A stretch of 64,000 bases of DNA from Forficula auricularia (taxonomy: Eukaryota; Arthropoda; Insecta; Dermaptera; Forficulidae), in assembly GCA_024734495.1 (NCBI GenBank), contig JALMQS010000073.1, positions 4,338,985 to 4,402,984 of the forward strand. Reading direction: 5' to 3'. The notes under the pieces are model-generated. The model ran no database searches. It was not told the origin of the DNA and saw only the letters and a list, made by a program, of their open reading frames with translations. A program made the translations under genes and the position numbers. Shown one piece after another: positions 53,166 through 63,039 of this stretch (within the stretch, counting starts at the first letter, position 1; each line of letters begins with the position of its first letter).

Positions 53166-53975
53166 GATATCCTATGTTTTTTAAATCAAGATTGTTATCT
53201 TCCTATTAAAGAATACTGTAAATCTGTACATATAAAAGTGAATTAAGATATTTCCAAATTATAAATGTACAGAAAATGTAAATTCTATTTTTATTATCAA
53301 ATAAAAAAAAATTAAGTTAGTTAATTATTAAAAACTTTTAATGTTTTTTAGATTTTTATAAAGGGGTAATAAACACATGGTGTTATTTATTATTATTCTT
53401 ATACTTATTATAATATTATTTTTATTATTTCTGTATAATAGTTTGAAAATCAATTATTTGCATTTATGAGTAAAATGAATGTGTTTTTATTGTATTTTCT
53501 CTATTTAAAACAAATATGTTCTTTTTATAAAATGATTTTATATAAGAAACTAAAAAAAGGAACAAGTATACTATGTGATTTTAATTAAATTTAAATGTTA
53601 ACCACAGCAGTGAAGATTGTAAAAAATATGTTATTGAAGTAAATTTGCTGAAGGTTACAAATAATTTGATTTTCGAAACTTGTTAAATTTAAATAAAAAA
53701 AATTTTAACAAACAAAAAAAACTTTTTCCTAATCCAATCTTTTTTTCTTTTTTAATTTAAAGTTATGAGCGGCTTAACCCCGTTAAGATCAAGAAGAAGC
53801 AACACATGAAGGTCAGAGTTAACAGTCGCATCGTAGCAAGAAGAGAAAATTTCAGGGGCTTTGTAAACGTTCAAAAGCTCTTCGAATTCCATATTTTAAG
53901 TGACATCTTAACTTATTCACTCATACCCTGAAATTATTTGAGTAGCACTAAAGGGCTATACTGGGAGTAGCACTC
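53166..53975. other. no gene established
   Basis: AT-rich to 53,750. 53,756-53,892 is less AT-rich and on the minus strand has a 47-codon frame starting MEFEELLNVYKAPEIF. I do not recognise it and no splice sites tie it to a gene. Confidence 0.3.
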
Positions 53976-54049
53976 TATCTACTAGGTATACCGGTATGAA
54001 GTGAGCGTTTTTGTGAAAATGAAACACTAATTTTTAAAGGGAAAGTAAA

Positions 54050-54440
54050 AAAAATTTTATTCAAAGTATTGACCATTGCTTTCTACACATTTTGACCACC
54101 TTCTGGCAATTTGTGGATACCACGCCAATAGAAATGTTCGTCTTTTGAAGCAAACCAATCAGACAACCAATTTTCGACTTCTTCATAGTAATTGAAGTGC
54201 TGCTCAGCCAATGCGTGTCCCATCGATGAAAACAAATGGTAGTCGGAAGGGGCCAAGTCTGGTGAATACGGCGGGTGGGGTAGCAGCTCTCAGCCAAGTG
54301 CTTTGATTGTATCCTGAACCAGTTTTGCTTTGTGTGTTGGCGCATTGTCGTGTAACAAAATTACTTTGCCGTGTCTTCTGGCCCATTCTGGTCGTTTTTC
54401 GATCAATGACATTTTTAACACGATGAAAAACATGATGTTG
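54050..54440 (-). pseudogene. mariner transposase C-terminal part
   Basis: On the minus strand: RPEWARRHGKVILLHDNAP, THKAKLVQDTIKALG, then after a frame change APSDYHLFSSMGHALAEQHF, DWFASKDEHFYWRGIHKLPE and RWSKCVESNGQYF. The second and third catalytic Asp (HDN and PSD) are in the DD34D arrangement. The first half, with the DNA-binding region and first Asp, is absent. It belongs to the mauritiana-type mariners by these signatures. Confidence 0.8.
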
Positions 54441-54539
54441 TTTGTTCAATGACTTGATGTATATTAAATATGTTCTGGAAGAAATTTATTAAATATGTTA
54501 TACCAACCAAACAAAAAAATTCAGGCTCGTTCACATTAA

Positions 54540-54681
54540 GGGCCGGTTGTATGTCTCAAAGTAAATGCTTTTTACAACTAAAAGTGTCTGTCATCTGATT
54601 GGTCATCCCAGTCCCTCCATTTACCATCTACCCTTTGTTAGTTGTAAAAAGCATTTACTTTGCGACAATAATAAGTGGCCC
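54540..54681. mobile_element. Harbinger-type MITE, 142 bp
   Basis: GGGCCGGTTGTATGTCTCAAAGTAAATGC / GCATTTACTTTGCGACAATAATAAGTGGCCC, flanked by TAA on both sides. The inner palindrome TTTTTACAACTAA and its inverse completes it. It is nested in the mariner derivative. Confidence 0.75.
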
Positions 54682-54764
54682 TAAATGTTCCCTATCGACA
54701 CATTTGTATCTTAACGCTCACAATTCATAAATTAATTCCTGTACTTCATACCGGTATACCTGGT

Positions 54765-55050
54765 ATACTAGTAAAGCAACGACTATACTGCCCGTATGCT
54801 CATGCAATAGGATCTTGATGTCCTAGCGGTTCAAAACAATTCTTCCGCTGGTCCCGACGATTATTAAAAAATGCGCCCCTGAACTTCAAAATTATTCAAA
54901 CTTAGCTACAACTCTGGCATAATTCCAGATTTCTGTAAATTAGATAAGATGCAACCAATAAAGAAAAAAAGGTGATTCTAGTCAGTACTTTTGCCTCTTG
55001 CGACATCATTCATCATTGATTGCTTGTGCTATAAATTGTTCTCATGGTCC
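54765..55050. other. no gene seen
   Basis: No recognised feature. Confidence 0.3.
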
Positions 55051-55055
55051 ATTAA

Positions 55056-55587
55056 TGTAGTTCTTTCACAAATGCAAAAATTCAAGAAGTCTTTGGAACT
55101 TGGAATATAAGTCATTAAACAGCATAATACACACACTGTTAAAATTTGAAGACGATTTACCACACCAAACATGAAATAATTGCAATTAAAAATGACATTT
55201 TTTACATAGGGTAGATAGGGAAAGGATGGGGAAATGATCATTATTTTATTTTTTTTCATTGAAGGACTTTCACCATCTTGATGAAAAACTAATATTTGTT
55301 AGAATAATATATTCGGAGTAACTTAAAAAAAAAAAAATAGAAATTATTGACCTCTTAGTTTTGATAAAAAACAAAAAAAAACATATTTAACATTATTTTT
55401 AGTGAAGGGATATAAGCACACGGCTGGAAACATCCGGCTAGTATATCTGTATCCATATAGAGATTTCGTAGTGTGAGTGTACAGTCACGTTAAAAAAACA
55501 TAACCTAAAAATTTTAGTTCCTTTCATATTTATAGAGTGGTTATGAGGCTAAAACTTTTTGTGTGGATTGTCGCGGAAAGAACCTCC
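55056..55587 (+). mobile_element. TTAA-type MITE, AGTTCTTTCAC family, copy 3 (532 bp)
   Basis: TTAA, TGTAGTTCTTTCACAAATGC ... TTGTCGCGGAAAGAACCTCC, TTAA. Small deletions near 55,390-55,430 distinguish it from the 51-kb copy. The 76-codon minus-strand frame inside has no transposase signature. Confidence 0.75.
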
Positions 55588-55597
55588 TTAATTACTT

Positions 55598-55808
55598 TTG
55601 AAAGTTTATAACAGGAAATAAGGACAAGTTTTTATGTGACTTTTTATTTATCAGCCAACGTTTCGTCGATAACAAGAAAATTTAGACGAATCTATGACAT
55701 GACTATTTGAAGCCCTAAAGAAGGCCGCAAAGTCGACGAAATGTTGGCTGATAAATAAAAAAGTCACACATGAAAACTTGTCCTTATTTTCCTGTTATAA
55801 ACTTTCAA
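55598..55808. mobile_element. foldback with hammerhead-like motif, family E, copy 2
   Basis: GAAAGTTTATAACAGGAAATAAGGACAAG, TTATTTATCAGCCAACGTTTCGTCG, then a partly unpaired centre and the inverse arm ending GTTATAAACTTTCAAATTAAT. Confidence 0.7.
55711..55749 (+). ncRNA. hammerhead ribozyme-like motif, family E, copy 2
   Basis: AGCC (55,711-55,714) pairs perfectly with GGCT (55,746-55,749). The core box is CTAAAGA (G5 lost), followed by an extra A. Stem II is decayed (GGCCGCAAAGTCGAC) and GAAA lies at 55,738-55,741. It is useful for restoring the stem I of copy 1, but itself is probably inactive. Confidence 0.5.
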
Positions 55809-55933
55809 ATTAATACAAATTATGGACGGAAACCATTGCTGAAGACATGGAGGAATCGACTTAAAATAAAAAATAACAATCGATTCTTATCTAATACTAG
55901 AGGAATAACCTTATTGCATTCCATTTTTTGATG

Positions 55934-56168
55934 TTTTTTTAATTCGCTATTTGAAACTTAGCGATGAGGCTAAAATAAAAAAAATTACTAACAGGTATAG
56001 ACCTAGGAGATTTGTCCCCCAGCCAGCTCTTACACAAACTAAAGAGCTTGGCGGTGGCAAATACCCCGGAGATCTTCCTAAAAACAATTTGGTTAGAGAA
56101 ACTACTGCTAGAAAACATTCAAAATATTTTAGTCGCATCCAAAGATCCAAATAGCGAATTAAAAAACA
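55934..56168. mobile_element. ~235-bp element with 20-bp terminal inverted repeats
   Basis: TTTTTTTAATTCGCTATTTG at the left and CAAATAGCGAATTAAAAAAC at the right are exact inverses. The interior is less AT-rich and open in one frame on each strand (67 codons each, neither from ATG on the plus strand). The plus-strand peptide (YRPRRFVPQPALTQTKELG) is not recognised. Confidence 0.6.
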
Positions 56169-56199
56169 GGATTTTAATTCATTAAATTATCAAATGGAA

Positions 56200-56665
56200 A
56201 GGAAGTCTATTTTAAAAGAATCTCAGACATCGAACGATAATGGCGATAACATATATAAGAACCAACATCCAATTACTTATTTTGAACCAAGTATTTTAGA
56301 ACAAATCTTGCTAAAGAATTAAAAATGAAATTGAAATGTTTCGTTCGGAAATGACCAATTAAATAAAGTTAAACGAGATTTAGAAAAAGAACAAATATTA
56401 AAAAAAGAAAAAGAGATTTGGAAAAGAAATGCTGACGAACGTAAAACATTTGAAGACACTTTAAAACAGGAAAGATTAAAACTTTTGAAAGTAAACCTAT
56501 TTAAGTCAGAACTAGAAAGAAGAAACTAAATTTTCTTGGCTTTGAACTTTCCGAAAATGGCTCGAAACCAACCCTTGAGAAGATCGAATTATAAAAAACT
56601 ATAGAAAAACCTGAAACAATCCAGCACTTAAGAAAATTTTGGCAAGTTATTAATTTCTATAAGAG
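56200..56665 (+). pseudogene. Ty3/Gypsy-type retrotransposon fragment
   Basis: Across frames: a charged coiled-coil-like part (DLEKEQILKKEKEIWKRNAD, ERKTFEDTLKQERLKLL), then from about 56,528 FLGFELSENGSKPTLEKIEL, stop, KTIEKPETIQHLRKFWQVIN, FYKRHM. The second block is the conserved end of reverse transcriptase (FLGH-VS-GI-P-P-K---I---P-P-T---LR-FLG--N-YR-F) leading to RNase H in Ty3/Gypsy pol. The coiled-coil part directly before it does not belong to pol, so this is a rearranged or spliced remnant. Confidence 0.65.
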
Positions 56666-57137
56666 GCACATGAGCAAGAACGGGCCGCTACACCACACCC
56701 TTTGTTTCGCGATTGCCGATTACCGACTAAGTCAGCCGGGTAAAGGCTCTATCCACTCAGCTGGCGGGTCAAGAGGCTGCTTGCTTTGCAAATCACGTCG
56801 GGCGGTCACCAGATATAGTTAGGGCTCTCGTGAGGTGAGTGCTGTGTGGTGCGTTGTGCGCCCCCCATCAAGTCGATGGGTCCTAACAATCTGTTGTGTG
56901 CAGGTTGTAGGTTGCGTGTTCATATAGGGTGTGTGCAGGGGAGGGGCTGCTGGTTGGCGTTTGGCCCCTCCAGATTCGCGTGTCCGAATCCATTCTCTTC
57001 CCAATCGAATCGAGTCAGCTTTAATATAGCATGGGTGATAATATTTCACTCATGCTAAACGACGCAACGATCCGACTGAGTCATCTAGCGGCCGTGTCTC
57101 AAGGCTCGAGGCACATGAGCAAGAACGGGCCGCTACA
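56663..57137. mobile_element. GC-rich insert between 30-bp direct repeats
   Basis: The 30-bp sequence GAGGCACATGAGCAAGAACG...GGCCGCTACA occurs at 56,663-56,692 and 57,108-57,137, bracketing 415 bp of much higher GC. On the minus strand of the insert, GCTGAGTGGATAGAGCC near 56,745-56,765 resembles a tRNA-type A box, but I cannot find a convincing B box. It interrupts the Gypsy remnant. The overlapping frames at 56,819-57,058 are not recognised. Confidence 0.55.
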
Positions 57138-58295
57138 GATTATTAATTGCAACCTCTAATGAAAACGTGGAAGAATCGACTTAAAATCAAAAAGACTAAA
57201 TACTTTTATGCCAAACAACTCGCTATAATAAAGTTTTTAGTAAAATATAATTTTACTAAAAACTTTATTTAACCTTTTTGTGGCCCCAAGGTACTTAATT
57301 AGGATTTTAAATTTCATCAAAATTGGTTAAGTCATTTTCAAGATATTTTTAGAAATAACCAAAAAGTACTTAAATAAAGTACTAATGTTTATGGGCTGAT
57401 ATGTACCAAAATTAATCAGCGCTTCATTTTGTTAAAATAATGGTAGGTTTTCAATTTCATTTCAATTGGTAACGGTGTGGAAAAAATCGTGGACGGAATA
57501 AACGATAACATACATGCGAGTAACATCCATCCCCACGCACTTCCTGAAAAAATGGCACTTTTTTGGTTTCCCTCGACGAGACCCCATGTAATTTTTTGCA
57601 AAACTGTCACGTGCTAAAATTCAATCTAATTGAATACTACAATTTGTGACTTTAATTGAGACCATGGGTTCCGAAGTCTTTACCTGGGGACCCTTTGAAG
57701 TCGCGCTTGCCGCGAGACCGATTACAATACTTTACCCATGCTTTCGCATTGGATAAAGTAAAAAACTTGCTTACAGAAAAATGTACAAGAGGTCATAGTT
57801 ATATTGGATTATTTATTCGTGTTCAATGATTAATTATGATTAATTATATGTAATTTAAACAAAATTTCAACATTTAATAAATTTAATAATAAAAATACAA
57901 GCTTTAACATCTACATATCTAATACAAGAATGAGATGATTTCGGTGAGATGATTTTCGGTGAAATAACAAATTTTTTTAATTTTCAAAAATAGTTTTGTT
58001 AATATCTAGAAATTATAATCTGCAGAAAAGTTTATTTTAAAACCTGATCACCTTTATTTAACTCTTCACTTATAAAGCAACACTTAATAATAAATTTTGT
58101 CCTACGAATTTTTTTTTAATACCTTATACAATTTTTTGGGATATCTTTAACTACATTTTCAGGTTACAATTAACGCGAAATGTTTAAATACGAAATAATA
58201 ATAATATTAAAATTTCTTTAGATTCTATTTTTGGAATTTAGTTCATTTCTGATTTGCTCACATTGTGTATTATCTAAATTATTAGTACCGACGAT
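57138..58295. other. no gene seen; sphingomyelinase 3' flank at the right end
   Basis: Includes a perfect palindrome AATAAAGTTTTTAGTAAAAT / inverse at 57,227-57,269. AGAATCGACTTAAAATCAAAAA (57,172) echoes 55,857. A short AAAACTTGACCATACC-like end piece lies near 57,725. On the minus strand TTTATT complements near 58,060 could serve as polyadenylation signals for the sphingomyelinase gene, but this is weak. Confidence 0.3.
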
Positions 58296-58300
58296 ATCTG

Positions 58301-58373
58301 TCAAAGCAAATTTTCGGCGCACGATATATCACAACTCTGTCCCCGGTAGACGTCACTGTCCTTATTGTAGAAT
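58301..58373 (-). CDS. acid sphingomyelinase-like, last coding exon
   Basis: Minus-strand acceptor CTCTTTTTACAG just above 58,373. The first base completes the Arg codon split with the upstream exon, then FYNKDSDVYRGQSCDISCAE, NLL, TGA (58,301-58,303). Sphingomyelin phosphodiesterases of the SMPD1 family end with this cysteine-containing tail (YYRFY..., C--C, then LLC). Here the codon where family members have the final Cys is TGA. Past it the frame would give QISSVLII before TAG. So either the protein ends one residue earlier than usual or a Cys codon has mutated. The enzyme, lysosomal or secreted, hydrolyses sphingomyelin to ceramide and phosphocholine. Confidence 0.75.
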
Positions 58374-58474
58374 CTGTAAAAAGAGAAAAATTTAATTTAA
58401 AATCTTTTTTTATGAAAATTTGAGTAGAATGTGTTATTATGGCCCCCAATTAATTTATACCTATTAAAAAAATA

Positions 58475-59150
58475 AATAAATTGACATAGTTCTGATGTGG
58501 CCATCCACTCTGATTTTACCATACACTTCTGGTTGAGTTTGGTCCAAGGCCTAGATTTTCATAATTTGGCCCCCTCTCCCATTTTGGGCGGTTTGTTTTT
58601 GCATTTTTAGTGTTCTCGGGGCCCACTGATTATGTATACAAAATTTGGTTGATTTGCTCAAATGGCCAAGATTTTTATTTTTTGACCCCCCCCCCCCCTA
58701 ATTTTAGCGCCAGAAATAAAATATTTTCGTTATTTATAGTATATTTCATTTTTCTTGTTTTTTTAGTTTGAAAATATACCTTAATCCCCCCCCCTTAATT
58801 TTGGGTCGATATGCACACTAAAATCTAATCAGCTCTTATTCTCAATGGACCAAAACTACGTGTGAAATTTGGTTTTGAAATTCAAACTAATTTTTTAGTT
58901 AGTCGTCCACAAAATTTGTAATGCATAGCATTTCAACTAACAGACTAACTTACAGAGATTTTGACAAAACAGTTTTTATCTCGAAAAATATAATTTTTTC
59001 TATGTTCACTTATTAAAACTTTTTTGTAGACCAAAATGCCATGGTTTCGCTCAATTTTTTTTAATCAAAATAGTTTCAGCCGTTTTTGAGATATTTCGAA
59101 AAAAAGAAGCGAAAAAAACACTTTTTTCATGCACGATTACAACACTATAT
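58475..59150 (+). repeat. TTTACCATACA dispersed repeat, diverged copy
   Basis: GTTCTGATGTGGCCATCCACT, TTTACCATACAC, GGTTGAGTTTGGTCC, TATGTATACAAAATTTGGTTG, GGGTCGATATGCAC and ACCAAAACTACGTG, ending CATGCACGATTACAACAC. C-runs at 58,686 and 58,787. It lies in the last intron of the sphingomyelinase gene. Confidence 0.65.
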
Positions 59151-59299
59151 AATAATTTACTATTATTTTGACAATGAATTTGTGCCAAAATATCATAAAT
59201 TTAATTGGTCAAAAAATCAAAGCTAAAAATGTGGATACAATTAACAGGTTTCATAAAATATTAAATTTTTAGGTTTTTTGACCTTCTACGTACTGACCT

Positions 59300-60753
59300 C
59301 AGAGGCGTAGCCACGGGGGGGGGGTCAGAACGCCCCCCAAGGGCAGGGCTCATGGGATGAGTAACGGCAATGACAAACGATTTCTTATGGCAAACTAACC
59401 GTATTTAAATATATTTCATATCTTTAATCATGAATTATGTTCTTTTTTATTTCTTGAAGTACCTTTTTAGTCCAGTTAAATTGTTCTCTAGAGGACCCTC
59501 GAAGGAAAGTTTTGGGGTAGTTGTAATTTCTTGATTCTATGTGTATTTGGGTGTGCTGAATCCGAATCGGAGGTTTGCTAACAAAATTTCCTGACGGATG
59601 ATTGTCAAAAATACAAAAAAAAAAAAAGGTAAAAAATCTCGTTTTTTGGCTTAAACTCGAAAACTTTAAACTTTTCGTAAATAACCTCCCTTTTCAAAAT
59701 GAAAATTCATAAAATTTCCTACAAATTTCATCAATTAGTTTTTTTTTCGACCAACCTTTCGGGCTCAAGCGCTAGTTGAAAATGGCGTATTTTTTCTGTT
59801 TCTGCAAATCCAAAAAACTCTCACTTTTTTCGATTTTTTCTATTTTGACCATGAAGGAGCATGTTTTCGACAAAGACCACCCAATAAATTTTTAAACTAG
59901 ATTAAATTTGCTACAATTCAAAAAAGTTTCATCTTAATTGAATAATGACAGGATAAGATCCGAATCCTCAAAAGTGTCATGGAAAATACTGGATATCTAT
60001 AAATCTAAGAGTTTTATAAAAAATGTGGTCCAAGTAAACGTTCAAGTCAACAAAATTTCTTAGAGAATTAGATAGAAATAAAGTTTCTAGGATGAGCGGT
60101 TTTCACTTTATGAAGGAAAAACTGCGTTTTTATTTTGCCAAAAAAATTGCATTTTTTCAAAGCTTCAACCTCATTGCGGCACGGGTTACCATTATCAATT
60201 AAGATTAAACTTTTTTGAATTGTAGAAAATTTAATCTAGTTTAAAAATTTATTGGGTGGTCTTTGTCAAAAACATGCTCCTTCATGGTCAAAATAGAAAA
60301 AAATCGAAAAAAGTGCGAGTTTTGGGGATTTGCGGAAACAGAAAAAATATGCCAGTTTTCAACTAGCGTTTGAGCCGGAACGGTTGGTCGGAGAAAAATC
60401 GAAATAATGAAATGTGTAGGAAATTTTATGAACTTTCATTTTGAATAGGAAGGTTATTTAGGAAAAGTTGATAGTTTTCGAGTTATAAGCAAAAAAACCG
60501 CCAAAAAATGAGATTTTTTTTACATTTTTTGCATTTTTGACAACGTTCCGTCAGGAAATTTTGTTAGAAAACCTCAGATTCCAATTCAGCACACCCAAAA
60601 ATATAAAGGGTCGAGGAAATTACAACTACCCCAATACTTTCCGGGTAAAAACACAATTTAACTGGACTATTTATTTCAATAAAAAAAATTCCCACTAAAT
60701 ATTTTGCTTTGTGGATCGACCCCCGCCATGAAAATTTTCTGGCTACGCCACTG
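59300..60753. mobile_element. 1454-bp hAT-type foldback with 8-bp target duplication
   Basis: CAGAGGCGTAGCC at the left and GGCTACGCCACTG at the right, flanked by ACTGACCT on both sides (59,292-59,299 and 60,754-60,761). An exact 8-bp duplication and CAGTGGCG ends are hAT signatures. The arms are about 600 bp each and inverse over almost their whole length (for example GACCATGAAGGAGCATGTTTT and AAACATGCTCCTTCATGGTC; TAAATTTTTAAACTAGATTA and its inverse). The central ~200 bp (59,960-60,180) is unpaired. No transposase. Confidence 0.9.
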
Positions 60754-60857
60754 ACTGACCTAATACCTATATCCTGTATTCCAATAAGTATAGGACGCCA
60801 AAATTAATCAGAAAGCTAGTTACTGCAATAAAGATGCATTCCTTTATTTTAGCAACT

Positions 60858-61397
60858 AAGCTGACGTGTTCTGATGTGGTCATCTACTTGACTTTACCAT
60901 ACAACCTGGCCCCTCACTTATATTTTAATAAAATTATTTATAATCATGTAGGAGGGGGTTAGTTCTTGCATTTTTAGATTACTCCGGGCTCACTAATTAT
61001 GTATACAAAATTTGAGTAAGTTTGGTACAAGAGCCTATATTTTCATTTTTTGACCCCCCCCCCCATCCCTCATTTTGGGAGGTTAGTTTTTGCATTTTTA
61101 GACTTCTGAGGCCCCACTGATTATGTATCCGAAATTTGGTTGATTTTGCTCAAATAGCCTAGAGTTTTAATTTTTAACCCCCTTAATTTTGGGTCGATAT
61201 GCACCAAAATCGAATCAGCTCTTAATCTCAATGGACCAAAACTACGTCTGAAATTTGGTTTTGATATTCACATTAATTTTTGAGCTAGCTCGTCCACAAA
61301 AATTTGGTAACGCACAGACTAACAGACAGACTAACAGACATTTTGACAAAACAATTATTATCTCGAAAAATACCATACCCTGTATGGTAAAGTAAAA
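60858..61397 (+). repeat. TTTACCATACA dispersed repeat, copy with deletion
   Basis: GCTGACGTGTTCTGATGTGG ... CTTTACCATACAACCTGGCCCC, ending ATTATCTCGAAAAATACCATACCCTGTATGGTAAAGTAAAAA. The TTTTTGTAGACCGAAATGCCATGG part present in other copies is deleted. The minus-strand 90-codon frame here reads through the repeat. Confidence 0.7.
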
Positions 61398-61623
61398 ACC
61401 AAGGAAAAGTATTAACAAATCTTAAACACATTTGAGGGTACACTTGTAACACTTCCAAATTGCAAGTTAGTCGAACAAGTAAGGAGCAGAAAAAGCCCCG
61501 TGTGAACCGGCGTTTTGTTACGCCACTGCAGATATTTCTTGAATATTGTTTTACCAAAGAATAATAAGAAAATTTAAGTTTTTAGAAACTCCTTCTTCGA
61601 ATGAATTCCTCATTAGTTCTTAC

Positions 61624-61814
61624 CTGTAATACTGTTGTAAATAGTCGTTATTCTCGATATACCGAGATACTAGATTGTCTAGTGTACTGGGAGCCATGTC
61701 GTTTACTCCGAAGGTCTCCGTGAAAGAGTACAGTTGATACCACTCTGGATTCAAATTTGGAGTCAAATTCGCCTGCGTGATGTTGTACGTCCATGATTCT
61801 TGATTTAATACATT
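61624..61814 (-). CDS. acid sphingomyelinase-like, penultimate exon
   Basis: Minus strand, acceptor ATTTCAG above 61,814, donor GTAAGAAC below 61,624. The 191 nt are phase 0 in, phase 2 out, and join the exon at 58,373 in frame. The product is NVLNQESWTYNITQANLTPN, LNPEWYQLYSFTETFGVNDM, APSTLDNLVSRYIENNDYLQ, QYYR. The NIT-ANLTPN, PEWY-LYSF and helical LDNLV segments are the conserved C-terminal region of SMPD1-type sphingomyelin phosphodiesterases. The metallophosphatase catalytic domain and the signal peptide must lie to the right, outside the window. Confidence 0.85.
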
Positions 61815-62079
61815 CTGAAATTTATAGAGTCTATATTTAGTTTCTGTGAATAAATAAAAGAAAAAGTTTTCTCTTTTTCAAACAATTTAGTTTTTTCCTG
61901 AATCACTTTCCAATATAGCCAACGTTAATACGTAAACACCTAGTTCTTAAGAATTCAAAAATTATTATATGATATTTATTTAAAGGACAATTTTTTCTTT
62001 ATTAACATTAATAATTTTATTAAATGATGAACTTTTAATGGAGTAAAGATCTTATAAATAAGTGTGGACTCGGCACATT

Positions 62080-62125
62080 ACCAATCGCTACGTTTCGACT
62101 ATATTTAAAGCTTTCTCAGGCATTT
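62080..62125 (-). ncRNA. hammerhead-like motif, decayed
   Basis: On the minus strand: TGC, CTGAGAA (for CTGAGGA), stem II strongly decayed, GAAA, CGTA, GCGATT. GAAACGTAGCG keeps the palindromic ACGT and a possible UH (GUA). No palindromic element is evident around it. Confidence 0.35.
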
Positions 62126-62159
62126 GATTTTCCTTTCCTAATTAACATAGTTTCTGATC

Positions 62160-62858
62160 TTTTGACCAACCCTTTCGGAATCCCCCTCCCTCTTGTCCAA
62201 CCCCTTTTGAATTTACTCAAATTTTATCAATATAATTTGTTATTTTCGAACGTTTCGAGTCAAAATAAATTATTTTTTCATCAAAAAATTTTCCACCCCT
62301 AACCACCTTGTTTGAATTTACTCAAATTTTAACAATATAATTTGCTATTGTACAATGTTTCAAGTAAAAATAAATTATTTTTTCATCAAAAAATTTTCCA
62401 CCCCCTAACCACCCCGTTTGAATTTACTCAAATTTTAACAATATAATTTGGCTATTGTACAATGTTTCAAGTAAAAATAAATTATTTTTTCATCAAAAGA
62501 TTTTCCACCTCCTAACCACTCCTTTTGAATTTACTCAAATTTTATCAATATAATTTGCTATTGTACAATGTTTCAAGTAAAATAAATTATTTTTTCATTT
62601 AAAAAATTTTCCACCTTCTAACCACCTTCTGTTTGAATTTACTCAAATTTTAACAATATAATTTGCTATTGTACAATGTTTCAAGTAAAAATAAATTATT
62701 TTTTCATCAAAAGATTTTCCACCTCCTAACCACTCCTTTTGAATTTCACTCAAATTTTATCAATATAATTTGCTATTGTACAATGTTTCAAGTAAAAATA
62801 AATTATTTTTTTCATTTAAAAATTTTCCACCCCCTAACCACCCCGTTTGAATTACTGT
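62160..62858 (+). repeat. minisatellite, ~106-bp unit, about six copies
   Basis: GAATTTACTCAAATTTTA recurs at 62,209, 62,314, 62,420, 62,527, 62,635, 62,741 (one base inserted) and a truncated 62,849, i.e. every 105-108 bp. Each is followed by CAATATAATTTGCTATTG-ACAATGTTTCAAGT and TTTTTTCATCAAAA-ATTTTCCACC-CCTAACCAC. It lies in an intron (minus-strand gene) upstream of the penultimate sphingomyelinase exon. Confidence 0.85.
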
Positions 62859-62990
62859 TACCATCGACAGTGAAATCTTTTATTCAACTAATAAACAATA
62901 TATAATTTATTTGTTAGAGATTATAATTTCGAAAGTTTAACCTTCGTCATTAGTGTTTTTAATTATAAATATTCTATTTTTGTTATTTAT
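62859..62990. mobile_element. fragment of a ribozyme-bearing element (family B shoulder)
   Basis: TTACCATCGACAGTGAAATC and TTTTATTCAACTAAT are the inverse of 8420-8458. On the minus strand at 62,914-62,957 is CTAATGA, one extra C, stem II GAAGG/CTTTC, GAAA, palindromic TTATAA, TC, TCTAAC. That is the same layout as the other motifs, with a substituted core G. Confidence 0.5.
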
Positions 62991-63039
62991 CATTATTTCA
63001 AATACTCGATTGAATGTCGGTAAATTCGTTTTGTTGTAA

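Larger units (their letters stand above)
53981..54764 (-). mobile_element. mariner deletion derivative with inserted MITE
   Basis: The ends CTAGGTATACCGGTATGAAG and the inverse ACTTCATACCGGTATACCTGG (54,743-54,763) bracket the 3' half of a transposase gene on the minus strand and a Harbinger-type MITE (54,540-54,681). The 5' half of the transposase is missing. Confidence 0.75.

Noticed and set aside
56819..57058. Frames on both strands in the GC-rich insert
   Set aside because: High GC lowers stop frequency. No homology is recognisable and the two strands are equally open.
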